Below, in pieces: positions 51,989 to 62,475 of a stretch of DNA of 64,000 bases. The DNA lies in the NCBI RefSeq assembly GCF_016545825.1, contig NC_052614.1, forward strand, positions 17,316,559 through 17,380,558, written 5' to 3'. Under the pieces are notes generated by a model, which was given only the letters and a program-made list of their open reading frames with translations, did no database searches and was not told where the DNA came from. Each line of letters starts with the position of its first letter. Within the stretch, counting starts at the first letter, position 1. Both the position numbers and the translations under genes were made by a program. Source of the stretch: Eucalyptus grandis. Taxonomy: Eukaryota > Streptophyta > Magnoliopsida > Myrtales > Myrtaceae.

Positions 51989-53489
51989 TGGGCGAGGCCG
52001 ATGACCAGCCAAAGAAAAAAGAAGAAGAAAAGAAAAAGAAAAGAAAGAGAAGGAAAAATAGGAGAGAAAAAAATTATTTCTCGGAAATGTTCCCGGGAAC
52101 AAGGAACAAGTTTTTCTTATTTCTGTTCAAAATTTGTTCCCGGGAACAAAAGTGTAAATAAACGTGTTTTTGTTCTTTTTTTGTTCTCCAAAACAAAAGA
52201 ACATAAATTTTTATTTGTTTCCGGGAACATAAATAAAAGTAAACAAATAGCCCCTTAGTAACCGTAGGTTTCAATGCATTGGGGCCATGTTCTGATGACT
52301 TCTTCCATTCCGGTGAACTTGGAGAAACCATTGATAATTCAAGTTGGCGCACTCGAGCTCTAGATATATTGGAAATTCTTTGGTATCTTTCTTCTGAGGT
52401 GGGATTGTCAGAAAAAGTGTTTTGTCAGATTGGTCTATTGGGAAGAGTTTGATGCTGAAGCCATAGGTTCCAAAGGGGTCGGTGATAATGATAGAGCAAA
52501 TAAAGAACCGCATTAGATTTGGATGTGGTGTTGTCATTCTTGTTGAGTTTGCCAGTTGCTTGCTATGTAATGTACTCCAAAATAGATTATTATACAATAC
52601 ATACATACATACATACATATATCATCCCATGTAGTTTTGATTTTGCCACTCTTGCTCATAATAAACTAGGTTAAACATAATTGAATGAAACAACTTTTGC
52701 AGCCATGGCAAAGAAGTATCCGATTTCCCTCTAGTTAATGCACTACATAACAAGAGAAAATTAATATGCACTTATTGTATAGTTTCCTTTTTGAAAGTGA
52801 ACTCATATATATATATTGTTAACACCCAAAATTATCCTTACCGTCACGTGCTGGTCACGAGGGATGTTGGCATTCGAAATTACCCACACTGTCACGTGTG
52901 AGTTATGATTAACATCAACCCAACCCATGTTAGTCCTAGTAATGAAGGATGGCCTTGGGATGGATTTTGATGGGCTACAACTGGAGATGCATGATTCGAT
53001 GGTAAAGCAGTTGATTGCCACGTGTCTAGGCCAAGAGATACTACTGAAGACGTAAAATTCAAATAGAAATGGAATTAAGAGTTAAGCGAGAACAGAGGGT
53101 TCTTAAAAGGCACGCAAAATCAAAGGAGTGGTTATTACTTGTTGGACAAGTCATGCGAGCGTCGTCAACAAGTCAAGAAACAACAAGATGTGGATAAAGC
53201 AGTTAAGCAAAGAATGTGGGAGAAGTTAAGAGTGACTTTCAAGAATGGATCAACCAACCAACGGTTACCAGATTGTTTCATAAATACCATAGACAAACCA
53301 ACGAAGAAGTGCCCCCGCCACCCCCCCATGGCAGCGAACAACACATCAGAATCCTTTATTTTATCATTTAGTTATCTTAGCCTATCCTAGTTTAGCTATA
53401 GTTTCAGATTTTTGTTGTTGATTTAATTTCAGTGAGTGTCTATATTCTAGGTAATGCTGTTGATTAGATTACAATACCATCCTATCGTC
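51989..53489. other. Repeat-derived intergenic DNA
   Basis: Starts with an A/G-rich tract (52001-52070), then a group of palindromes around TGTTCCCGGGAACA (52088-52101 and 52133-52150). An (ATAC)6 microsatellite is at 52597-52620. No recognisable gene follows up to the minisatellite. Confidence 0.5.
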
Positions 53490-53830
53490 TAACATCGTCG
53501 ATTAGGTTTTGATGTTGTGTCCTCGTATCCATCTAGGAGCAATAACTACTCGGCATTGTTTATATCATCTAGTGTTGTCGATTAGATTCCAACATTATGT
53601 CCTTATATACATCTACGAGCAATACCTACATGGTATTGTTTCCATTGTCTAGTGTCATCCATTAGGTTTTGACATTGTGTCCTCAAATCCATCTAGGAGC
53701 AATACCTACCCGATATTGTTTCCATTATCCAGCGTCATCAATTAGATTTTGATGTTGTGTCCTCAAACCCATTTAAGAGTAGTGCCTTCCTAGTATTGTC
53801 TTCATCGTCTAGCGTTGTCAAGCTAGTCTC
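53490..53830. repeat. 80-bp minisatellite, about 4.3 units
   Basis: Unit starts at 53490, 53570, 53649, 53729 and 53809, i.e. spacing 80, 79, 80, 80. Each unit contains a cta/ccagYgt start, a gttttgaYgttgtgtcctc core and atctaggagcaatacctac. Units differ by several substitutions. A partial, more diverged unit precedes 53490. Confidence 0.9.
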
Positions 53831-56284
53831 CATATTATATAAACCACTTGATCTTAATGGGCTTTCATTAGTGTATTGAAGTGTGTTTGAATTAAACAAT
53901 TGATTTGATTTCAACACTTGTTGTCATTGATTCTAAGCTTGTATTGAACGACTCCATTAGATTCGAGACTATATCTCTATTAGCATTTGATCATTTTTGT
54001 TCAATACTAGCACATAACTAAGTCCCTTTTAAAAAAAAAATCAAAACATAACATTTGGTGAAAGATATTTCGTTGCGGGATCTGAAACCGGTGAAACATA
54101 TATATTAGCTTGGAAGACAATAGCTGAGATATGTAGACTTGAGTACTAAATTTGTTCTTTCAACTTCCACTTATGGTGACATGAATTGGCAGACAATACC
54201 TGAGATTACATTTGCTTTTGGAAACCATTTATTCCGTATGAATGTCCATGATTTACGATGTTGTATGGTTATTGCAACAATTGCAAAGAAAAATCATATT
54301 TCCGGTCAATTCTTGCTATAATTTGTTACTTGCCTTGATGAGTTATGGATCTTGGACCTGTTCCTAAATTAAACCAATCCGTCACAATTTTGATAATTTC
54401 TTTTACAATGGGAAAATTACAAAGTTAGTCCTAATCTATGGTCACGTGTCAATTCAGTTCTTAATTTTTCAATTCTATTAATGTAGTTTTAAATCTTATT
54501 ATGAAATTGTAATATAGTTCTTCTAACCAATTTTGGCTTGAAATTATTAATTGTGGCATCTAATCATTGCTTACCGACCTACGTCCTACCTAGCATGATT
54601 GGTAGTTTGATGTGAATAATTTCAAACAAAAAAATCATGATATTTTGAGTTTTCTCTTTACTTTATTTTTTCCTTTTATTTTTACTTTTTTGTCCTCTTA
54701 CTATTCATCTTCGTCTCGGATGAACAGTACCTTCATGATTTCGGATTTTATTTTCTTTTCTCTTTCTTTGTTATCGCTCACTTTCTTCCAGCTGAACTTC
54801 CAGCTTCTCTGATTGTCGTGGGCACGGGAAAATACCTTCTTCAATTTCTTAAGCTAAAGGCCGAAGCTGGAAATGCTCGTGCGTGTGCATGTTGCTTGTG
54901 TGTGAATGAATGTGCATGTGCAAGTGGTGTTGCTGCTTCTCAGAATGTGCTGGTTTGTAGTGGTTGCTTCGCAAGATGGAATTCAAGTAGTGGTTGGGCA
55001 ATCCAATTTGCATTAAGATGGAATTGGGCACGTGACGGAGGGCTAGTCGCAAAGGCTTATGAGCCAAATCCGAACCGAATGTGCTTCACGTGGTCGGTTC
55101 GATGAGCGGGCTCTTCTCTTCCTCTAAAGCTGGACGTTTGTCTTCTCTTTTCGGCTCAGACGAGCAAGATCAGGGCTGGCCAAGTTGTCTCGCTCTCGCT
55201 CTCGATGGCCATGAAGGAGGAGTTGCCAAGCTTGCTGAGATCGGGTGGCTTGGCCATGGCCATTGAGCTCGCTGAGATATCGACGACCACGAGATTGATG
55301 AGCATTGAGGAGTGTTGAGCACGCTGAGAGCGGGTCCGACAATGCTGGCGTGGCATTCATTGTGGTGAAGGCTGTGACCGAGAATGGGTTGGTCGTGCTC
55401 TACTTTTTGTCATGCAAACATGGTGGTACTGTTCATCAAAAGAAGATGAAGATGAACAGTCCAAGGAAAGAAAACTAAAAAAAGAAAATTCAGAAAACTA
55501 AGCAATACAGTAATATTTCATCTAATGTCAGTCCATGTCAAATTGCAGATTATGTCATATAAGATGGTTTGTGATAAAAGGATATAATGTTAGCATTTTT
55601 TAAGTCAAAATTGATAGGAATGACTATAATGATTTCTTTTTTTTTTTTTTTTTTTTTGGTGACCTAGGGAACTTCCGTGCCGCTTCGCGGCGGAGAGTAA
55701 ATCCTGAGGTGGACTGGGCCACCATCACGAGACCCAGCCATATTGAAGCAACGCGGACGGTTTTCCCCTACGGATGGGGTACCAAGCCTTAACCATCGCG
55801 GCCACCGCGGACGGTGGTACTATAATGAAAATTCATATAAAGGTTTAGTACTATTTGGTAATATTGAAATGTTTATGATTGCACTACGATAAACGATAGG
55901 TATATGACTGATTTGTTGGTTTTACCTTTTGTAATACTATGTTAGTCCATATCTTTTCGAAGATTAAGAGATAGTTTCAAATTCATATCTAGTCAATTGT
56001 ATCACTAGTTAGTAGATAATTGTTCAGATTTCATTACTTCTTGCTAGAACTCAAAGGCACGCGTAAACTAGTGTTTTACTTATGAAACAACGAAATGGCC
56101 AGAAGGTAACACTTAAACAGCCTCGGCTATCACTGTTTGACATATTCAGCCGACAAACTAGAGTTATGCAAGCCCCTTGTCTGGGCTGTGCTTCCGAATG
56201 CTTATTGCAATAGAGTACATAAAGACCAAGCACATTATCAAGTGCACGCATATGCTACTTGCTAAAGGGGATCGCATCTTGCTT
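53831..56284. other. Intergenic DNA with a SINE
   Basis: Contains old repeat phrases near 54415-54600 (acaaagttagtcctaa type) and the SINE at 55637-55818. The right end is the 3' UTR of the minus-strand gene ending at 56285. Short open frames here show no known domain. Confidence 0.45.
55637..55818 (-). mobile_element. tRNA-derived SINE with target duplication
   Basis: On the minus strand the element begins near 55818 with CCGCGGTGGCCGCGATGGTT, resembling the 5' half of a tRNA-Leu/Ser gene (box A region GTGGCCGNNNTGGTTAAGGC). It continues about 160 nt and ends in a 21-nt poly(A) (T run 55637-55657). ACTATAATGA flanks it at 55623-55632 and 55819-55828. A typical pol III-derived plant SINE with no coding capacity. 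Confidence 0.75.
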
Positions 56285-57514
56285 TCACACAAACTGTCCA
56301 TTGTACTTCCTCGCAGCCTCCCGACTGTCAATAGTGCTGGTGTAACCTGTTGCATACGGCTCTGGTGAGGGGTTGGCATTCCCATATCGCCTTTCGGCTT
56401 CCTTGCTGTCGATTGTTTTGGGGATCGATTCTCTTTTGGGAACTGTACTGACTGACGGAGGCTTCACAGCTTCCTTTGAGTACTCCATTGTCTTGCCCGT
56501 TTCATTCATCGGTTGGAGCCCCGTATCAGGACCTCGCCTCTCCCAACCTCCTGTCGTGGTCATAGATGGCGGTTGACTGGTCCTCTCTCCTCTCTTGGAT
56601 GAGATATCATGATTCGGCAGCATGGACGCTGTTGGATTGCCAGGCCTAGCGGCAGGACCACCATTTGTGGCCACCCGTGGCTTCGGTATTTTATCACCTC
56701 TAAAGTGACTGCGATCCGGAGCTTCGTCCTCGATAGTATTGACACAGGATGGATCCGCAACTGTCTTCAAGTACTCCTTGGCCATGCCTACGTCATCTTC
56801 TGGTTTGCTGAACTCCAGATTAGGACCACGCCTCTCCCGATGTCCGGTCATGGTCATAGACGACGGTTGGACGATTCGCTGTCTCTCAGATGAGATATGG
56901 TGACTTGGGAGCACGGAGCCTGCTGGATGACCAAGCCTAGGGCCATAACCACCTTCTGTTGTCACGGGTGGCCTCTGAATTCTCTCATCTTTAAGGTCTT
57001 CGTCCTTGAAGGTATTGGTAATGAGCTTTCGCCTTTCCTTCTCATGGTCACTATCCCCAGCATTGCCGGTAGTGCCACAGGAACCTGCAGAGATAGGGAT
57101 CCTGAGCGTGCATGGGCCCCGTGGAGCACCGAACCCAGATGGTTGGCTCACTTCATTCTGGATCTCGTTGAAGAATTCCTCGACCAGAGGTGGCCAGTCA
57201 TTGCTTGGGATCGAAGGCCCGTGCAGCTTGTTGTTGACTACTACACGGCTCGGGCGGTGCTCGTACCACGGGGGGGAGCATTGTCCGTAGAATTCAGAGA
57301 ACATGGGTGGATGGACGCGTTCAACAGTTGTTTTGACTTTCATGACATAGGTACCCGGGTTTTGATAAGGGTCGACAGCAATCATTCTTTCCTCACATTC
57401 CTCAAGGGGTGGATAGCACAGCTGCTCGGAGTTGTAGTAGCTCCTTTCAGCTTTCCATGGATCGAATCCATCATAGGGTTTTTGGCTTCTGTAAGAGTAA
57501 CCATAATTTGCCAT
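56285..57514 (-). CDS. Uncharacterised 409-aa protein with internal duplication, intronless
   Basis: A single open frame from ATG 57514-57512 to TGA 56287-56285. No known domain or catalytic motif is recognised. The N-terminus is aromatic-rich (MANYGYSYRSQKPYDGFDPW), followed by PPMFSEFYGQCSPPWYEHRP. Residues about 175-262 and 272-356 are two copies of one module: RPPVTTEGGYGPRLGHPAGS with SVLPSHHISS and ERRGPNLE, against KPRVATNGGPAARPGNPTAS with SMLPNHDISS and ERRGPDTG. At the C-terminus the motif TIDS-[KR]-EA-x-R-[RK]-Y occurs twice (367-377 and 394-404). There is no signal peptide or membrane helix; the protein looks mostly disordered. Repeat conservation in frame argues for a real gene. 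I recall plant proteins with IDSREAARKY-type ends but no function. Confidence 0.75.
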   Translation of the reverse strand: MANYGYSYRSQKPYDGFDPWKAERSYYNSEQLCYPPLEECEERMIAVDPYQNPGTYVMKVKTTVERVHPPMFSEFYGQCSPPWYEHRPSRVVVNNKLHGPSIPSNDWPPLVEEFFNEIQNEVSQPSGFGAPRGPCTLRIPISAGSCGTTGNAGDSDHEKERRKLITNTFKDEDLKDERIQRPPVTTEGGYGPRLGHPAGSVLPSHHISSERQRIVQPSSMTMTGHRERRGPNLEFSKPEDDVGMAKEYLKTVADPSCVNTIEDEAPDRSHFRGDKIPKPRVATNGGPAARPGNPTASMLPNHDISSKRGERTSQPPSMTTTGGWERRGPDTGLQPMNETGKTMEYSKEAVKPPSVSTVPKRESIPKTIDSKEAERRYGNANPSPEPYATGYTSTIDSREAARKYNGQFV

Positions 57515-57667
57515 GAGTAAGACTAGAGTCTTGGAAGACTTCCTGCTTGGGATAAAACTACTAAAGCTCCCTCACTTACAAGCGATGTTATTCTTACATT
57601 TTATAGAAGTACATCTAGCATTCAGCAGAAGCTTAAGAATCTAGTGCATCTATTGAAAAAGGAATGC

Positions 57668-57765
57668 TTAACATTTTTAGTGCCAAAACTTGGCATGGAT
57701 GGACACTTAAGTGCCTAAACTTCCAAAAGATATACTTAAATGCCAAAATCAAAAAAAATCCCTCT
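57668..57765. mobile_element. Repeat fragment abutting the SNU13 start region
   Basis: The phrases agtgccaaaacttggcatgg, gacacttaagtgcc and acttaaatgccaaaatc form a motif seen in degenerate, dispersed plant repeats. It lies 60-150 nt before the SNU13 exon. Class is uncertain; assigned by recalled motif. Confidence 0.4.
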
Positions 57766-57825
57766 GATTGGACCCTTCTCTCTCTTGTTTTTCAATTTCT
57801 CATTTTCTGTAAGCATTCATTCCTC

Positions 57826-59918
57826 ATGCGCCCGAGTGATTTTCATGCTGGTGCAGACGGGCGAAAGGTGAACCCGAAGGCTTATCCCCTCGCGGACGCT
57901 CAGCTCTCCATCACCATACTCGATCTCGTCCAGCAGGCTGCTAATTACAAGCAGCTCAAGAAGGGCGCCAACGAAGGTTGATCCCTTGTTTCTTTCTTTC
58001 CCGGGATTTAAAGGATTTCAGTATTGGGTTGTCTGGGTTTTTGTGTGGGGAATATGACTGGTTTTGTTTTGTGTTTGTGTTTGTGTTTCGGGGTTTCTTT
58101 CTTCAGCTACGAAGACGCTGAACAGGGGTATCTCTGAGTTCATAGTGATGGCTGCGGACACCGAGCCGCTCGAGATCCTCCTCCATCTTCCGTTGCTTGC
58201 TGAGGATAAGGTGCTTACTCACACAGCATTCGTCTTGCTTCTTTTTAATTGATGTTCTCCTCTAAAGAGAACTTCTAGTAACGGTAGTTTGATTCTGACT
58301 GGATTTTTTATTTTTTTTTTGATAAGATAAGCTCGATTAGATGCTTTGGATTGTGTTGTTTTGGCTTTTTTTATCCATCCGGGCATCAATCCCTTGTTAA
58401 AGGTCGATTTTTGGCAGCTGGGTTGGGGTCATTGATTGATATGAAGCTACCGCTTTTGGTTTATGCTCTTAGACTTTGTTCTACATATGTTGAGTCTCAG
58501 CTTTTATCTCCTAGACAATATTGGAATAATGATCTGAGGCGTTCTCATTGTTTGGAACAGGTTTAGGGAGGTTCTTTTAGGCTATACATGGTTCTTGGAA
58601 ACTAAATTTCACCCTTGTTGTATTGGATTAGATGATATGGGTTGAGCATTCTAGTTTTTTTATTGGTCTGATCCCTTTATAGGCTAATCACCCATATATT
58701 GCCAGTAATTGTTCAGTTCAAAATATTTTCAGCAGTTAATTGTGATGTTTTGCATAGTTGAATTAGTCAGTGGAATCATCGATAAATCCTGTACTTCTAT
58801 TGCTGGAAGCAAATTGATTGATTATGTTGTGCTATATGGCCTTCTGCTCATTGGGTTAAGTAGTCATGTGGAAGAGGATGTTGCACTGTTTAGTTGGGGC
58901 CTAGAAGTTCATAATTAAGCAGCAGGCATTTGTAAGTGAGTATTGCTGATCGATGGATCAGGCATGTGAAGTGAATGTTGCTTATCAGTTGATCATGCAT
59001 TGAAGGATGTTTTCTACTTCTTGTACGGTTAGGCCGAGGGAGTACTTGTTTGGTTTTCTATCTGTGACGTGCTTTCAGAGACAATTAGTGTTTTCCGGTT
59101 GATACTGAATCTGCTCAGTGCTGGACTCTGTAATTAGCTTCAATTTGTATATGTGATCACTAAATCATTTTTACAAAGTTGTCAAAGAACCTGCTAATTG
59201 CATAGTTCTTTCATAGAAAGGATAACTTTTATCCGGAATAATTGTTCCTGTTACATAATTTCCTTTAAAACCTTGCCCAACTGCAGTTGTCAAGGCCAGT
59301 TGCTTGTTTAAAGAGTTGGTTTATTTCAGAGTTTTGTGATTGGCTAGCTTTCTACGATGGAGAGTTTTATATAATGATTCCACCTTGGAAGGTTATAAAA
59401 GTGTGTATCTCGCAAATGAATTTGGAGGATCTAATTATTTCGATTGTTATAGCTAACAATCATGATCTAGCATGTGCCTAATATATTTTAAATGATGGAT
59501 TGCTTTCCTGATTTTCTTTTTGTTTGTGAGAAATAACTTATGTTTAGGAAATTCGCGGTCTAGATGCGATAGCTTCTGCTATGCTATATTTGCTGCCTCC
59601 TAACTTTTCACAGTAAGTAGACCTAATTCACACATTGAATGAAATGGCAGAATGTGCCCTATGTGTTTGTGCCCTCAAAGCAAGCACTTGGCCGAGCATG
59701 CGGGGTCACAAGACCTGTCATTGCCTGTTCCGTGACCACAAATGAAGGAAGCCAGTTAAAGTCTCAGATACAGCAACTCAAGGTATGCTACTGCCTTCCC
59801 ATCGTGTTGCCTCATATAAAAAAGAAAAAGAAGAGACTTATAATCATAATGCTGGAGGTTGTTTACTAACCTGATTGTTTGTGTAATGCAGGATGCAATC
59901 GAGAAGCTCTTGATTTGA
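57826..59918 (+). CDS. SNU13: SNU13 / NHP2-like protein 1 (15.5K), atypical N-terminus
   Basis: Kink-turn RNA-binding protein of the L7Ae family, shared by U4 snRNP and box C/D snoRNPs; nucleolus and nucleoplasm. Exons 57826-57976, 58107-58210, 59651-59782 and 59892-59918 give 137 aa; GT/AG junctions agree in phase. Hallmarks: [80 protein letters not shown] and the end DAIEKLLI. From VNPKAY onward it is complete. Before that the usual MTGEAV-type start is missing. The only in-frame ATG near (57826) adds [14 protein letters not shown], which runs across what looks like an intron acceptor (ctggtgcag). Intron 3 is 1,440 nt. Expression or pseudogene status of this copy is therefore open. Confidence 0.88.
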
Positions 59919-61232
59919 ATCTTTGTGAAGTGCGAATCGGTGTGATGGGCCTCTTGACTCGGTTGCGCTTTGGGAGGCTTTGACTGAAATAGTTGCTATT
60001 AGAGAGAGATTGTGTGTTTCTTGGGGCTTTTCTTGTTTCTTCTCGTTCTACTTAAATATGACGATTATCCTTCTGTATCATTTGAGCATCAAATTCGTGA
60101 GCATGTGCTTTTTGGTTCTTACTTATTTCTCGTTGAAGTGAGTATTGAACTAGGCAGTAAGTCAATGGAATGATAGCATATGATCATTTGCCGACTCTTG
60201 GGCATTGTCTTCATGTTGAGAACTATCAAGGCCAGGATTGTCTCTGCTGGGTTGAGCTTGTACCTTCGGGGAGATATCAATTTAGCGTGATTGTCCCACT
60301 CCCACGTTTTTATAATCGAAATATGTCCAACATGATTTATATAAGTTGTTTATAAACTGAGATGGCAAATTCTCTATCAGCGAGTAGAAGCAGGGCGAAC
60401 AGTAACTTCTTGTATCGGATTCATAACTCGAACAACTTATTGCCCCAACGTTGTCATAAGCAATTTGAGCTGGTCGTTCATGTTGCAATACAACGTGCCG
60501 CTTGGAGAGAGATGAAGGGGAAAGTGATCAAATACCACCTCATAGGCCGGTAGATGCATATTACTTTGTTGACCTCGCCAAATCCGTTCAGAATTCCAAG
60601 TCCGTGGAGAGTAATCTCCTCATGTATGTCGCTCGCAGCCAAGGGTTGCTGACGGATGGAAGGGTTTGGATGACGCCGACACGGTGCACTGGCCGCGAGT
60701 GCCCAGATTTTGGGATCTCGAACTGGAGCCTTGATGTGGTGTCGTGCTGGAATCCTTCTCACTGCCCGGCTACCTCCACCTCATTGCTGCAACAATCGAC
60801 TTGAACAGTAGAGAGAAGATGAACCCAGATTTCCTCCATTTGCCTCCCAGACATCCTCGACTTTGTGGTTCTTTTTTATGGCCTGCTCATGATGTTTGGT
60901 TGGAGAACAAAAAATGGGGGAGCTCTGGTTCCTTTTGCTCTGTCCAGTGAGAGTCCCCCTCCCATGGGCTCCATCCGAAGGGGGCATCTTCCAGTCCATG
61001 ACTTGCCCATGCTGCTGCTCTTGCTTCATGTGCCTGCAGAAGTAGCAGCATGGCTCTAAGATCTAGCAACGGACGAGCCTGGCCGCGAGCAACGGTGCTC
61101 GTGGGTGGCTCGGCCACGGCCACCAGCGGACTGCCGGGAACCGAGTACAAGGATGGGAGAGGTAGACAGTGTGTTGATTGTTAACAACGCGTTAAAGAAT
61201 AAATATCATTTGGTAGCAATTTGGCCAACGAA
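59919..61232. other. SNU13 3' UTR and intergenic DNA
   Basis: The first about 150 nt are the SNU13 3' UTR. 60360-61170 is relatively GC-rich with short open frames on both strands, none with a recognisable domain or splice support. It may be a gene relic or non-coding transcript. A CAA motif (61226-61228) sits just before the tRNA gene. Confidence 0.45.
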
Positions 61233-61314
61233 GTGGGCGTGCCGGAGTGGTTATCGGGCATGACTAGAAATCATGTGGGCTCTGCCCGCGCAGGTTCGAA
61301 TCCTGCCGCTCACG
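61233..61314 (+). tRNA. tRNA-Ser (anticodon AGA)
   Basis: 82 nt folding as a class II tRNA: acceptor GTGGGCG with CGCTCAC and discriminator G; anticodon stem CATGA/TCATG with loop CTAGAAA, anticodon AGA at 61266-61268; long variable arm with GGGC/GCCC; T arm GCAGG-TTCGAAT-CCTGC. Internal A box (TGCCGGAGTGG) and B box (GGTTCGAATCC) are intact. No intron and no encoded CCA. The CAA motif upstream and the TTTT at 61339-61342 fit pol III start and stop. Confidence 0.96.
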
Positions 61315-61349
61315 CCTTTGACTTTGTGATGGTATTAATTTTATTTTTT

Positions 61350-61676
61350 CAATTGAAACTCTTGAAATAAATATTGAGATATAAAATCACGTCCTTATTG
61401 TGAATATTTAAGGTATTCTTTATCTTTTCCAAAATATCGAAAAAAATTACTTGAATTTGTAAGTAAACAATTGAAACTCTTGAAATAGATATTCACCTAT
61501 AAAATCACATCCTTATTGTGAATATTTAAAGTATTCTTTATCTTTTTCAAAATATCGAGAAAAATTACTTGAATTTGTAAGTAAACAATTGAAACTCTTG
61601 AAATAGACATTCACCTATAAAATCACATCCTTATTGTGAATATTTAAGGCATTCTTTATCTTTTTCAAAATATTCA
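61350..61676. repeat. 118-bp tandem repeat, about 2.8 units
   Basis: Units begin caattgaaactcttgaaata at 61350, 61468 and 61586. Each includes cacRtccttattgtgaatat and ttactt-gaatttgtaagtaaa; the third is cut short. Copies two and three are the most alike. The array starts about 35 nt after tRNA-Ser and is followed by a long A run (61683-61706). Confidence 0.9.
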
Positions 61677-61706
61677 CAAGTAAAAAAAAAAAAAAAAAAA
61701 AAAAAA

Positions 61707-62339
61707 TCAAACGCTTTTACGAAGCTTTGAACTTGATATTATCCAATATATACATAAGACTTCATATACGTGTGCTTTTCAAAACATTCCTAGGTCTAAA
61801 TACTATGTGAACTATATATATGTATGTATGAGATAGTAATAGATGGAGGGTAGGATCATCAAGCGCATCACAAAGCCAAATGTGCAATTGGACAGAGAGT
61901 TGTGGTCAAATCAAATATGGTTCATGGCCTTTACCGTCACATTCAACCCGGCCATTGGTGGCATCTTCCTCATCGAATCCCACAATGAGCCAATTAAGGC
62001 CAAACCAACTAGTCATACTAATTTTTCCTTAAAAAAAAGTGAGGTGTAAATCCTCATTTATAAACCAATCTTCAGTGGAGTCACCAAAGAGTTACAACCC
62101 TCCTAGGTAAGCTTTAAGGGATTTCCATGCGACTTACCCTCAGTGACTTTGCTTGGTCAACTTATATGTTTATATGTGTGTGTTAACAATTGCATATATG
62201 AGGTAGCGAGAATCTTATAGTTTAGATTTTTTTTTTTTTGGGTAATTGGAGCATAAATTAATTATGGAAAATGACTTAAAAAGACAAACCTTGTGATATA
62301 ATTTTGTGATTCTTTAAAATTCTTTTGCATAGATTGGCT
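61707..62339. other. AT-rich intergenic DNA
   Basis: Follows the poly(A) run. No gene recognised; short open frames lack domains. Confidence 0.45.
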
Positions 62340-62475
62340 TGGATTGAAGAGGATAAAAAGAAAATAGTATGTTTATATGTGCCCAAAAAAATATGCCAAA
62401 GATTTGTTGGCAAAGTTAGGAATGGTTGATTGCATGCCAATAACTACATCAATGGAGGCTAATGTGAAACTTCGA
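62340..62475 (+). pseudogene. Ty1/copia reverse transcriptase fragment
   Basis: In the frame starting at 62368 the translation contains KKYAKDLLAKLGMVDCMPIT followed by TSMEANVKL. This is the stretch between reverse transcriptase and RNase H in copia elements (compare the family pattern KYxxDLLxxFGMxDCxPxxTPMExN). No LTRs or other domains are seen nearby, so it is an isolated relic. Confidence 0.7.

Noticed and set aside
53490..53830. CRISPR-like regular repeat
   Set aside because: Repeats of 80 bp are contiguous without unique spacers, and the context is a plant nuclear genome, so this is a minisatellite.
54139..55266. Short open frames around the 54-55 kb region
   Set aside because: No domains, biased composition and location among old repeats; no support as genes.
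56897..57520. Plus-strand 207-codon open frame
   Set aside because: Antisense to the 409-aa gene. The minus frame is longer and shows internal protein repeats, while the plus frame has no recognisable feature.
60478..61150. Possible gene in the GC-richer stretch between SNU13 and tRNA-Ser
   Set aside because: Short open frames exist on both strands, but none has a domain, a convincing start or splice sites consistent with a longer product.
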